Positions 46,053 through 56,100 of a stretch of 64,000 nt of DNA are shown piece after piece (positions within the stretch are counted from its first letter, which is position 1; each line of letters starts with the position of its first letter). The stretch is from Collybia mongolica (lineage: Eukaryota > Basidiomycota > Agaricomycetes > Agaricales > Clitocybaceae), in NCBI GenBank assembly GCA_013420905.1, contig JAAXNY010000008.1, forward strand, positions 1,488,001-1,552,000. The letters run 5' to 3'. The notes beneath the pieces were generated by a model. That model saw only the letters and a program-made list of their open reading frames with translations. It was not told the DNA's origin and searched no databases. The position numbers and the translations under genes are program-made.

Positions 46053-47180
46053 GATGGCTGCCTGGCAAAGTCTTCCACACTCACCATCTTCCAGTCGTCT
46101 GCCATGCTGGCTTGTTCCTTCCCCTTCTGCTTCCCCTCTTGCATCCCAGGTGGAAGCATGGGAGCGCTAGGCCTCTCGTTTACCCGTCCCTCTCCCACTT
46201 GTAGCCTTTGCAAGTAGTCTGACTCAATACAAACACGCTTTGGATGGCCTTCACTAGGTTTGTCATTGAGACGAGGGCTAGGTGGAGCTTCAGGGTCCAG
46301 GACTTCCTCGGTGAAGCTAACGTAGTACTCCTTCTTGTTTATAGTTTCAACAGGCGCTGGTCCCCAGAGGTCAGTGGATTTCGTCACCAATCTTGGTTGA
46401 CCTTTCCTGCTCTCGAACCTTCCGGATGGGCTTGCGACTATTCTTTGCCCATTTGCAGGACTCACATACTGTGGCTTTGCTCATTTTGTCCAGCTTCAAG
46501 CCAACCACTAGACCTTTCATTACAAGAGTTCAAGCAGCTTCATGTGCTACGTGTCCAAGCCGACGGTGGAGTTCGTCGATTGACACAACTTCTGGAGGAG
46601 TTTTGGATGGCTTTGCGGATGCAGCTGTTTCGGAGCGAGGGGTGAAGACATGGTAAAGTCCATCCTTCATTTTGACCACACCTACACAGCTCTTATCTTT
46701 TGCATAGATATGACATGTTGAGTTTTGGAACACCAACATGGAGCCTGTGATGGTGACATGGCTGACAGACACAAGGGTTACGCCCATGGATGGGGCATAC
46801 AGGACATCTTTGAGAAGCACACGAGTGGGGGCCTTGTTGCCATTGGGGATTGTAATATACATATCTCCCATACCTATAGCATTGAAGGAGCGTTTGTTGG
46901 CAGCAGTGATGGGCTTGGGAGGGATGGACCTGTAGTTGACAAAGCGGTGCCGGTATCCAGACATGTGGTGCAATGCTCCAGAATCGTACAGATCAGTATC
47001 AATTAGCTCGCTGCCTAGACTTGTTTCAGTGCCCTTCTGGATTTCGGCGGCTTGAAAGGTTCGTGTATATGCTTCATCATCCAACCCAATAATCTCACGT
47101 CCATTGGTGTCTCCCCCATCAGAGAAGAAATCATCAAAATCTTCTTCGCCATCACTCTCGTCTTTGGTGTCTGATACCAC
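46053..47180 (-). pseudogene. Copia protease and integrase region, integrase core deleted
   Basis: The protease motif is TDLYDSGALHHMSGYRHRF. ELHRRLGHVAHEAA is the pre-integrase zinc-binding start, followed by a TGA at 46530-46532 and then KMSKATVCESCKWAKNSRKP. A frameshift joins TDLWGPAPVETINKKEYYVS to EEVLDPEAPPSPRLNDKPSE. The phrase YYVSFT should lead into the catalytic DD35E core, but the sequence jumps straight to the linker before the reverse transcriptase. This copy could not supply its own integrase. Confidence 0.85.
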
Positions 47181-48491
47181 TCACAGGGCTGGCATGTCAT
47201 TGTCATTGTCATCAGAGTCCGAGACTGTCTCGAGTGGTGGTGGCTTGTCCCCATACTGGTCTTCCTCATCTGAGGAATCTGAGTCAGTTACGGGTACTAG
47301 CTCTGGCATGCTGTCGTCATCAGACAGCCAAATGTCATCTTTGAGGGAGGTGTTGTCAGGGGCTGCAAAGAGGTCTAGGATGTCAAGGGCTGTGAGAATG
47401 TTGGCAGGGGGTTGATGGACTGTAGGGCTGAGCTCCCTGAGCTCGCCAATGAGGGAGTGTGACATGCTGCCACTAGCTTCCCCTTCGACACCTTTGTCGA
47501 CTACTCCATTGTTCAGGCCTTCTTCGATGAAGCCTAAAACATTGTCCTCGGTGTATGCAAACCAAGCTTGATCCTCGGATTCTTGCTTTGATTCTGCAGT
47601 GCCTGCCATCTCAGTTTCCTTGCCCTTCCCCTTTCCTTTCCCCTTCCCTTTTGGGCCTTGACCTTCCTTCCCCCTGCTGGCTGCCCAGCAGTCGGCCTTA
47701 TAGTGCCCTTTCTTCCCACAGTTGAAGCATTCTCTTGAATTGCTTGAACTTCCACAGCCCCTTCCGTTGCTGCTTGAACTTCCAGCATGGAAGGCAGCAT
47801 TGTCTTCTTTTCGTCCCTTTTGTTTCATTACATGCCTCTTGTACTCTTCAGTCACAGTTGACATTAGTATGTCAGGTGACAGTGAGGTGCCAAGAACACT
47901 GGATGTTGCGTTTACGGCTGAGATATAGGGGTCGAAGGAAAGTGGGAGTGATCCCAGAATGATAGTGTAGAAGTCATCGTTGGAGGGTGGGTGGCCCATT
48001 GAGGCAAGATCCTCACGCATTGTGCGCAACTTTGCAAAGTGCGTACGAACGTCAGCCTTCTTGAGGCATTTCTCCTCCTGGAGATGACGTCGGAGGTCAA
48101 CAGAGACCATGTGAGATTTCTTTTCAAAGTCACCCGCGAGCGCCTTCCAGATAAGATGGACCGTTGCCTGCCCATGAATCTTCATAAAAAGTGAGTCTGG
48201 AATCATGCCCACGATTTGTTGCTTAACAATGGCTTCTCCCTGTCGCCAGGTCTTCATATCACTCCTATATGTGATATCCAGTGCTGCCTCAGCAGGGGTC
48301 CATGTATTCAGGTCAACAGTTTGATCCAAAATAGGGTTGGCAGGCTCATGCTCAGAGCCGTCAATGTGATGAAGAAGTCCGTGCGCATCAATGGACCAAG
48401 TGAACCGGTCTTTGTAAATGACCCAGTTCATGCCGGCGACATCAAGTTTGGGGATGCGCAAAAATTCGTCACCAATTTTTGTGGAAGACAT
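47181..48491 (-). CDS. Copia Gag (capsid/nucleocapsid) protein
   Basis: This open frame of 436 residues starts MSSTKIGDEFLRIPKLDVAG and contains the capsid phrases NWVIYKDRFTWSIDAHGLLH and AIVKQQIVGMIPDSLFMKIH. It also has HMVSVDLRRHLQEEKCLKKA and HFAKLRTMREDLASMGHPPS. A CCHC zinc knuckle ECFNCGKKGHYKADC (about residues 255-269) binds RNA, followed by a Lys/Gly-rich run and an acidic tail. A single in-frame TGA at 47181-47183 separates it from the protease frame. This could be a programmed stop, but since other family-typical CGA positions in this copy are also TGA, mutation is more likely. Gag itself is undamaged. Confidence 0.9.
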   Translation of the reverse strand: MSSTKIGDEFLRIPKLDVAGMNWVIYKDRFTWSIDAHGLLHHIDGSEHEPANPILDQTVDLNTWTPAEAALDITYRSDMKTWRQGEAIVKQQIVGMIPDSLFMKIHGQATVHLIWKALAGDFEKKSHMVSVDLRRHLQEEKCLKKADVRTHFAKLRTMREDLASMGHPPSNDDFYTIILGSLPLSFDPYISAVNATSSVLGTSLSPDILMSTVTEEYKRHVMKQKGRKEDNAAFHAGSSSSNGRGCGSSSNSRECFNCGKKGHYKADCWAASRGKEGQGPKGKGKGKGKGKETEMAGTAESKQESEDQAWFAYTEDNVLGFIEEGLNNGVVDKGVEGEASGSMSHSLIGELRELSPTVHQPPANILTALDILDLFAAPDNTSLKDDIWLSDDDSMPELVPVTDSDSSDEEDQYGDKPPPLETVSDSDDNDNDMPAL

Positions 48492-48560
48492 GGTAGGGGA
48501 TATTTGTTAGGCAAGTGGAAATTTTTTGATGGGGTATTCTTGTTCTAAATGTTGGGGTCG

Positions 48561-48572
48561 GGGCCCATAACC
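48561..48572 (-). other. Primer binding site for a half initiator-Met tRNA
   Basis: On the minus strand, GGTTATGGGCCC follows the 5' LTR immediately. Its complement GGGCCCATAACC resembles the anticodon stem-loop of initiator tRNA-Met (CAU in the loop). Drosophila copia and yeast Ty5 prime from such internally cleaved tRNA, so the same mechanism is inferred here. Confidence 0.75.
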
Positions 48573-48801
48573 TATTGGAATAGACAAAGCTATGTGGTAA
48601 TCAGTAAGTGGGTTTGGTAAATAGTAAGTAGAGTACACACCTCAGTCAACGTAGAATAGACTGAGGTGGTACGATGATTTTCGTATGTAAATATATCCTA
48701 AAGATGCCAAGGTAAGCTAAGAGATTGTCGTCCGTTTACGGGTGTGCATGATGCAATGCAGCAGGGCACGACAGGATGCAGCAGTCTGCCTCCTTCCAAC
48801 A
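48573..48801 (-). repeat. 5' LTR of the copia element
   Basis: The 229-base LTR reads TGTTGGAAGGAGGC... on the minus strand and ends ...TCTATTCCAATA. It matches 44220-44448 at about 94 percent; differences are almost all C/T or G/A. Confidence 0.9.
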
Positions 48802-48806
48802 TGTGG

Positions 48807-49725
48807 ATGAGGATAAAATGGTTTTAACTACTTTGGGCTGGCTTTTGACAATTACATTTGGATTATGTCACAACTTGTAACAAAAGTTTGACTTTATTTT
48901 TTACTGAGGGTGAATACTGCAAGGTATGTGGTCCAGGGGCCAACCAGGTGAGGAATTTGTGAAATGAACCCTGCTTGTATGGTTTTGAGAATTGATGGAG
49001 GCCATAAAACCTGTCAACACTAGCAAGCTTTGGGTGCAGCAATAAGTAACTCGTTCATCATCCTGGGTTTGCGGGGAAAATTCAGCGTACCCAACAAGAT
49101 CCAGTGTAACTCAATCTGTCTGCATTTGATGTGAGATCAATTGGCTGATTAAATGGTGTTGCTGCCTAATCTTCCTCTTTTGCTACTTTGTGTTTGAGGA
49201 CCCATCAGAAGTTAAGAGATTGTTAAAAGCAGAAGGAAGTAAAAGGTTTTTGGGATGCCTCTTTGGCTGGATAACAGGAAGTACAACAGATACTACCAGT
49301 GGTAAAATTATGAGCAGACTACTTTGTAGAGCTTTATACCATTTATTATTCCAATAGTGCTCAAGCTGGTATAGACCAGTAATAGGACCCAAATAGCAGA
49401 CATATCCACAGATATCAGAAGTGATTGAGAGTGTAAGATTAGCACCAACAGATGTTGTCAGTTCCCCTTGGGAGAGTATAGGTAGCAGGATTAGCAACAG
49501 GTTCTGTATGTACATACATAGCATCAGGAAAAGTACTATTTGCCCAGGGTGCTCCTCCAGAGATACAGCATTTTCCCAAAGCCTCACAGGGTATCCCTGA
49601 AATATGCAGAATCATAGAGACAGCCAGAGCCTCACAGAAACTCATAGAGCACAGCAGGAATATGCAACTTCTATAAAGCATCACAAGGTAGCTCTCAGAG
49701 TTTCCCAGAGTAGTCCAGGAATGTT
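48807..49725. other. No gene seen right of the copia element
   Basis: Two overlapping minus-strand frames at 49183-49732 are Leu/Ser/Ile-rich with no recognisable motif. I treat the stretch as non-coding debris. Confidence 0.4.
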
Positions 49726-49923
49726 GAGCCATGTGGCAACAATGGGTTTCCTGCCATTGTTAAGAGACACCTGGCAGAGGATCCTCAAAGTATTCTCTTT
49801 GGATTTCCTCTATTAGGTGAGTACATAGACTCTACTATACTTCTAAATATAACTTTGGGTTTCCTCCACTAGATCACACATTAGCCAACCTTGGGTTAGT
49901 GCAGCATGACATAGAGTTACCTG
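49726..49923. repeat. Dispersed repeat, copy 2 (see 26768-26985)
   Basis: This matches the copy at 26.8 kb from GAGCCATGTGGCAACAATGG to ATAGAGTTACCT. Here it directly abuts the gypsy integrase remnant, whereas copy 1 lies beside a Helitron helicase scrap and not beside gypsy sequence. Confidence 0.65.
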
Positions 49924-50880
49924 TGGATGTGGTTATTGTACTGGAATTCAGCAAGGGCAAACAGCTCAGTCTAAATGTCTTGCTGCTTGCTTACAAACAC
50001 AGAGAGGTACTGCTCCAGTGCTTGGTTGACATGCTCCATTTGTCCATCAGTATAAGGGGAGTGCATACATGCCCCATGTCTAGTTGCTTGGATGCACCTT
50101 GTGTTATCATATAGATACCTATATGCTGCCATATGCCTCAAGACTACCCTGGCATAACTCTACCTACCTTGTGACACATCCCTTACCCCTTTCATAGTTA
50201 GTAGTTTACTCCTTACTGATGGTTTACCCCTGTACTATTTGCACAGCCCAAGCAGGCTGATATAGGCTTCTGACATATCTCCATAGTATTTTTTCTATGT
50301 ACCTATATAGATGGGAACATCCAATTTTGCACAGCACCTTTGCAATAATCTAGGCCTGAATCCTTTCCTTGCAACAAATCCCACTTAGTCCTTTGGTGCC
50401 CCCTTCCCTGTGTGGCTGAGTATCACTTCATCACTCTTCCCTCTGGGCACTTGGTGCAACACAACACTTCAGTCTGCAAGTGGTAAGTGGTGGATGCTGA
50501 CAGTTTGGTGCCAAGCAGCCAATACAGTTTGTGCATGAACCCTGCAATAAACTGTGAACCCCAATCAGAGACCATTACTTTCAAGAGGCCATGGTGTTTC
50601 CAGACATTCTGGAGGTAGAGGCATGCACAGGACACACACCCATTGGTGCTTACCATGACCACTTTTTCCCCTGGTAAGATGCAGCTGCCTGCAAGTGTGG
50701 CTCTCCTTTGGGGACCATCTCTCACATTCTGTGAGATTGCCTGCTACATGTGTGGGCCTCATACCCAAGATCCAGCTTGGCTACAAATGGCTGGTCCAGT
50801 TCCTTGACAACAACCCAGGTGCATTTTCTTTCAACATGCTATGAGCCTCTCCTAAGTGCAGCTAGGGGGAGTACCTGTTA
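49924..50880 (-). pseudogene. Ty3/gypsy integrase remnant
   Basis: On the minus strand, 50768-50423 reads LQNVWKHHGLLKVMVSDWGS, QFIAGFMHKLYWLLGTKLSA and STTYHLQTE, which is the gypsy integrase core (LPxxIxSDRGxQFxxxF...LLGxxxxxSTAYHPQTDGQ) with its second Asp in SDWG. A further piece at 50060-49930 reads SPYTDGQMEHVNQALEQYL and LFALAEFQYNNHIH, the continuation of the same protein. Between the two pieces lies about 350 bases of LTR-like sequence, so the gene was split by an insertion. Several stops are present. Confidence 0.7.
50175..50430 (+). repeat. LTR-like block inside the gypsy integrase, related to 31655-31915
   Basis: The two blocks share an ordered series of short words (GTAGTTTACTC, CACCTTTGCAATA, AGTCC/GTGCCC). 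This one sits between the two integrase pieces, one explanation being a solo LTR that inserted into an older gypsy copy. The match is diverged and was judged by eye. Confidence 0.4.
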
Positions 50881-52322
50881 TGGTTGCTAGGCTTGCCTTC
50901 AGGAAAGGGGGCTCACCCCTGGTGATATCTATGGTGTTTATATTTTTGACTGAAATAATCAGTGGTGGTGGTAGTAGGTTCAAGTGGACCATTGAGGTTT
51001 GTAAGAAGGCTCCCTCTCAGTAAAAAGACTAGTCAGTGTTAGGTGGTGCACAGGTCTGACCCTGGTCTGGATGTTGTCCTGTGGTCAGGCAGTAGTCCAA
51101 CTTATGTTCCTACCAAGCCAAAATGAATTGCCAAGAGATTTGAGAAATCTTTCTTTTGTTTTTGGTTCTCAGCTTGCTTGAATGGGTGTTCTCGGTAACT
51201 GGCTTATGAAAATAGGTTATTTCTTTGAAGTTTGTAAGACCTGCCCTGAACAGCTCCGGCTGCTGTGTTGTGGCTTCCTTCACCGTGTTGCTACATCAAG
51301 CCGTGCTACTCACCTTGCTCCTCTCTGTTGCGCAGCCATACCTGAATCACACTACTAATCGAGATGATAACACTTTAGCTTCAGGCCTTCAACAGGTTTT
51401 GTAAATTGTGAGTCTCTAGACTGATCAATTTTATTGGTCAGGCACTAAAGCTTTCGTTGCAACAGCTCTGTTAATCCCTTCCCACAACTGCAAAAAAACA
51501 CTGGACTGCTCAAGTTCACTTTGCCATCAACATTGACAACACTACATTCCCCTTGAATGGCTACCTCCAAGGCCTGGTAGGGATGGTATGAGGTGTGGCG
51601 AAAATTGTAAGCTTCAAATTTCATTATATATATTATGACTTGATGATGACATTGCTACCTTCTAGGCAGTATTGTTGTGTGCCCTGCACCACACAGCATG
51701 GTGGGCACTCCATCATTCCATCCATAAAACTAACCATGCCATTCAAGACACAGGGGAAATGATAGAGAGAAATGATTTTGAGGCTTTGCAATGGTGTAGC
51801 TAGACCAACTCCATGTACTAGAAATAATATAATATAAAAACTACTGGCCAGCATTAATGACGGAACACTGACTCAGGACTGACTGGTGGATGACTGAGAA
51901 TTGAACCACATTTAATAATCAATGCATATTGACTGACCTGTAACTGACTATTGAATGTCAATTGACTAGGGCTTGACTAAGTATGTCAATCAATCGACTA
52001 AAGCTAGTCGGTCAAATGTCTCAAAAACGCATATTAGTCAGTCTCAGGTCCAATCTGACTCAAAGCCTACCATTCACTGACCACAGATCGACTTCTGCTT
52101 TTTACTGAGGCTCCCTAGCCTGCAGGCAAATTGTTGTCAGACTTAACTGGACAAACCAGTTATTTCTAATTATAGGGGGGTTTCTCTTGGTGGTCAGGTT
52201 GTACAACCGTCATGAGGCCAGATATTAACCAGATAATACATAGATTAAGGGATATAGGGAGGGAGCCAAAACGAACCAAGTCTGTGGAAGTCCCAAACCC
52301 ATGAGTTATTAGAGGTTATGGG
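50881..52322. other. No gene seen; repeat-rich debris
   Basis: No frame resembles a protein. Between 51860 and 52090 the word TGACTGA and close variants recur many times on both strands (GACTGACTGG, GACTGACC, TTGACTAGG, GTCAGTCTC), suggesting a decayed small element or satellite-like patch. Confidence 0.45.
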
Positions 52323-54030
52323 TTATGGCAGGTTTGGCTGTACATCTAATGTACTTATGTATTGATGTCTCATAGTAAAACTAGAAAGTCGCCCAATTTC
52401 CGCAATTTCCTCTGTCGTAGGTGGAGCAGGAATATCAACCACAAAATTGACATTGACTTCATATTCGTCCTGGAATTGTTTTCTTATATCGTTCAAGGAA
52501 TAATCTATCATAGAAGCGTATGGTTTCATGAGGTCATACATCATTTTGATTGCTGCTGGGTTGCCATTTCGCAATGCTAGAAGATATCAAGAGCAATTCC
52601 AGGAATTAAATAAGTCGTTACTCACATCTTTGCCTCATGACGAGGAACATGGCCTTGTCTGTTCCTTTTTTGACTATGGAAGAGGATGAGTATCATAATG
52701 GAAAATGGCCCTACACAAAAGAACTTACCATAGTCAGGAAATATGAATACCTTTTCAGTTTCTGGAGGGCTGAAAAGCTTGAAAGAGCTTGATTACATAC
52801 ATAGGCCGTGATGGGGTAGCAATCAAAGCTCACCATGTAATCGACGAGCCCTAGTTGCTCGAGAAAAGATATTTGACGCAAGAGTGCTGGGTTTCGTTTG
52901 AAACCAGCATCAGCCGAGGGAACATTTGATATCACTCTGATAGGACAGGTGCTTAATATGGGTTTCCCGCACAACAGTTTGTGAGCGCAATGATATGAGG
53001 TCCCATGCTTCCAATCTGTCTTTTGACATTCCCTGAAAGGAAAGGTGAGAACCTCAGCTCAAACAATGGTGTTGAACGCACCACGAGCAATATCGAACAG
53101 ATCGCTTGATAAGTTTGCACGGGCGACAAACCATCAACTCCTGTCCGTCTGGCAATTCTGAAGCGTCTCAGACAATTCATGCATGAATCAGATCGGGCTT
53201 CGCAGTACACCCTAAATTCCAGTTCTTTGAAGTCATCCGGTATGTTAGGGAACTTCTGCCCTTCAATTGACATAGAGTCGGCAACAGAATATCCTTGAGG
53301 AGAAGACACCTCTTCTACAGGCGATGGCAATATTGGGATCCTAGACGCCTTGTATTCCTCTACCTCGTTATACTAAAATCTCAGATACTGAGTGTCAATG
53401 AAATAAATCAAATGTCGTTCTGACACGTACGAAGGTTAAGAGTGTATACAACAGAACCATTGTTATGAAATAAGCTCTCTGAAGCTTGATTCTCGCCGAG
53501 ATCGTGGAAAACTGCTTGTATTGTAGGAGAAGGTCTACTTCTGCGTGAGGAACGGATCTGGGCTCCATGTATGCTTTTTCGAGGTCTTCTGGGAGGTTCT
53601 CTAAGAGCAAACTCAATAACCCGCGCCCACCATTTCCTCCCAAATACGATATTGTCATCTCCGGACACCAAGCTCGGTGATTTTCGAGGCGACCAACAGC
53701 ACAGACCTGGAAAAGAGCTTCAAGTAGAACTTCATCGCGCTGCGCCGGTGGATAGCCTTTCCATGTTTCCGCGAACTGGTCGTTGGTCAAGTGACGGACT
53801 GCATAGTCGCAAAGGTCCTCTTGCAGCTTGCACACTTCGGAGGAGTCCACCGATTCAACTTGATCGACAAGGTCTGTAGGCGATAGAATACCACGCTTGC
53901 GTCGGATATCTGCATAAATGGCCTTCAAGTCGCGTTCCCAGCTCTGATTCCACCGAACACGATCACTATATTTGTCAGGCCTCGAGTCCAAATCGCTGAA
54001 CTTGAGGATGCGCATGACGGTGGCATTCAA
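52323..54030 (-). CDS. Unrecognised fungal protein, multi-exon
   Basis: I do not recognise this family. The first long exon (about 54015 down to 53440) reads MRILKFSDLDSRPDKYSDRV, RWNQSWERDLKAIYADIRRK, RGILSPTDLVDQVESVDSSE, FAETWKGYPPAQRDEVLLEA, LFQVCAVGRLENHRAWCPEM and LLSLLLENLPEDLEKAYMEP. Later exons read IPDDFKELEFRVYCEARSDS, MNCLRRFRIARRTGVDGLSP, NPALLRQISFLEQLGLVDYM, VSFDCYPITAYVCNQALSSF and the last (52574-52323) NGNPAAIKMMYDLMKPYASM with DIPAPPTTEEIAEIGRLSS. The text is mostly helical with no signal peptide or clear membrane span. A CxxC pair (SDSCMNCLRR) is notable. The start could lie further upstream, since a short Met exon near 54160 is possible. Codon use is like the host genes, so it is probably a real lineage-specific gene. 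Confidence 0.6.
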
Positions 54031-54706
54031 GCCGGAAAACAGACATTAGTTTCAATAGAATCATGGCAATTTTACATAAAGTTAGGCTGGGGCCAGACCT
54101 CGAGGACCGAATCCTGAAAACATTCCCACACTTGCTAGGGTCCTCTGGGATGGGTGCCACGTAGTCTCAGAAGACTGTTTCAGCCTCAAACTATGAATCA
54201 GTATGGTTGTAATCCAATATATTGCGCGAAAGCCAGATTTATTAAATAATGGAATGACACCACAGGCTGGGCAGTGGGGGCTGTGCTCAGTTTTCATGGT
54301 ATTGTGAAAGCAGTCACATTTTGACTTGTATTTGAAAAAGGAGGGTATGAACAGTTCACATTGATACAAAGCAGCAATCCAGAAAATTCGTCCAGAGTGA
54401 GAGCTACTAAAATAGTGGCGTTTGTTGGGAATAACGTAGTATGTGGTATATGGGAGATAAAGCTACACTGATAGTCAAAACATCAAGAAGGCGAAGAGGC
54501 AGGAACCTGGTCTAAAGGTGAGGTCGGAGGAGTATTATGGCGGCCTTGTGGTATAAATAGACAGGAGAGCGTTGTAAGGCACAAAACAAGGTTTAAAAGC
54601 GAGTAAACGTGACGGCGAATGGAAAGTCGAACTGCGATGGGGACGCCAACCCTGCGATGATAGCAAATATCAGGGTTTGAGAACCTGAGATGAATGTATG
54701 ATGTTG
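54031..54706. other. Intergenic, possibly with a first exon of the gene to the left
   Basis: A short minus frame from 54160 (MAPIPEDPSKCGNVFRIRSS) could be a leader exon of the neighbouring minus-strand gene, but I found no convincing splice junction. The rest shows nothing I can support. Confidence 0.35.
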
Positions 54707-56100
54707 TCAGGGAGCCGAGGGACGAACAAGCCTCAAGTGGGGCTGCCAGCTCCCCATAGAGACATGGTGCATGCTGACAAGAATAAGGTCTTCCAATTTG
54801 ATCTCATTCTGACGGTGCCCAACCTTCCATCTTACGTCTGCATCATCTTCGAGTGGATGGTTTCTATTTGTCTAGAATATCCAGTGTCAGCGTACGTTGA
54901 TTCATTGTGATGGGCAAGAATTGTTTGGCGTACCTCGATGAAACGCTGTACACATTTTGCAACGTTCTTTGCAAGTTTGGACATTGTGATGGGCCCAGGG
55001 GGGCTTCTAAAGTCTTTCGTTGGAATTTGTCTGCTCCACTGTCGATAGCCCGGCCACTTAAAAAAGCGAGTCAAGTCAGCTACAGTAATTCTGAGCAGCT
55101 GGATGGTTGATTCACCTGAAGCCTGACTGAAATGCTAGGTCCGCGCCCCTCAAACACGAGTTCTTCACGGCCCCTTAGATGCTTTACCCGTGAATGCAAA
55201 GCATCAACAAGAGGAATTCCACATTCTGTGGGGTTCTCCATCCAGAAGTACAGCGGCGCTTCCAGATCGACCTCTTCCACGTATCGACGTCGGTCACTGT
55301 TGGTGTGCGGTCGATACATCTGTTGTGGAATAAATGGTCCAGTAGGCCTTGCCATTGGAAGGGCGAGTGCTTCCCTGAAAAATTGTAATTGTTCGCGGTG
55401 GGAATAAAGTGGACGGTTAATGATCTATATTTCGATGAGTAAAAGGCTATGGTCAGTGTGGCAGAAAGAAGATAAAGACCTGTTGTTGGGACACCTCGTC
55501 AAATGGAAGGGTACCATAAACAGAGTTGGGGGTAGCAGGGGAGCCCTCATATAACGACTGAAATTCTGAGGAGGGCGACAGAGATCCCCCACTTCCTGGT
55601 GAGACTGGTTGTATCGAAAGCCCAGAAAATGTGTGAGGGGCCGTTTCGGGGCCACAATTATCAACAGGATAACTGGGACCCCCCCCAATACGGGAGCCCG
55701 AGTTTTGCCAATCTCCAGAAGCATAGAAACTGGAAGTGGTGTGAGGTGAGTGCTGAGGGTGCATAGAATAAATAGGCTCCGCCGAGGTGTTGATGCTGAT
55801 CTCGTGGGTGTAGTTCGAAGATGGTTCAGGTACCCAAGGATGATCGAAAGACGGTGGTGGAGTGGCTGCGATGGCAGTAAAGCTGAAATCCGAACCTTCA
55901 TGAGTCATATATGGACCCACGTCAGCCGCGTAACCCGTGCTATGACCGTTAGATACAGCATTGGACTGAGAGGCCCCTGAAACAAAATCGTGGAAGTTGG
56001 ACATTATTCGAGGTGTAGTATTTGCCGTTGACCGGCGGGGCGAGATATATTGACGAAACAAAATGTGGTCCCCCGGCACGGAAAGAGGGGATTCTGACAT
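54707..56100 (-). CDS. Mushroom protein with a conserved WPGY..WSRQI domain, function unknown
   Basis: The N-terminal half (from 56100) is low-complexity and rich in Ser, Pro, Gly and Tyr (PSFDHPWVPEPSSNYTHEIS, SIQPVSPGSGGSLSPSSEFQ), typical of a disordered regulatory region. After an intron, the C-terminal half is ordered: LYSHREQLQFFREALALPMA, EAPLYFWMENPTECGIPLVD, LHSRVKHLRGREELVFEGRG, PSISVRLQ, WPGYRQWSRQIPTKDFRSPP, GPITMSKLAKNVAKCVQRFI, then HPLEDDADVRWKVG and LEDLILVSMHHVSMGSWQPH, ending LRLVRPSAP at 54707. I recall the same C-terminal phrases from other mushroom genomes but no known function. The frame changes at short introns near 55085-55115 and 54876-54935 rebuild the domain convincingly. 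ATG choice at 56100 versus 56004 is open. Confidence 0.7.

Larger units (their letters stand above)
44161..48801 (-). mobile_element. Ty1/copia LTR retrotransposon, structurally complete but decayed
   Basis: The element lies on the minus strand between two copies of the 5-base target duplication TGTGG (44156-44160 and 48802-48806). It has a 229-base LTR at each end, a primer site just inside the 5' LTR (48561-48572), a polypurine tract beside the 3' LTR, and gag-protease-integrase-reverse transcriptase-RNase H in copia order. Three in-frame TGA codons, at least one frameshift and a deletion of most of the integrase core make it non-autonomous. The LTRs differ at about 13 of 229 positions, nearly all transitions, so the insertion is not very recent. 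Confidence 0.9.

Noticed and set aside
47181..47183. Programmed stop-codon readthrough between Gag and Pol of the copia element
   Set aside because: The TGA is in frame and could be read through, but other TGA codons in the same copy sit where Arg is expected, so mutation is the simpler explanation.
49183..49732. Two overlapping minus-strand frames
   Set aside because: Hydrophobic, low-information text with no motif, located in transposon debris.
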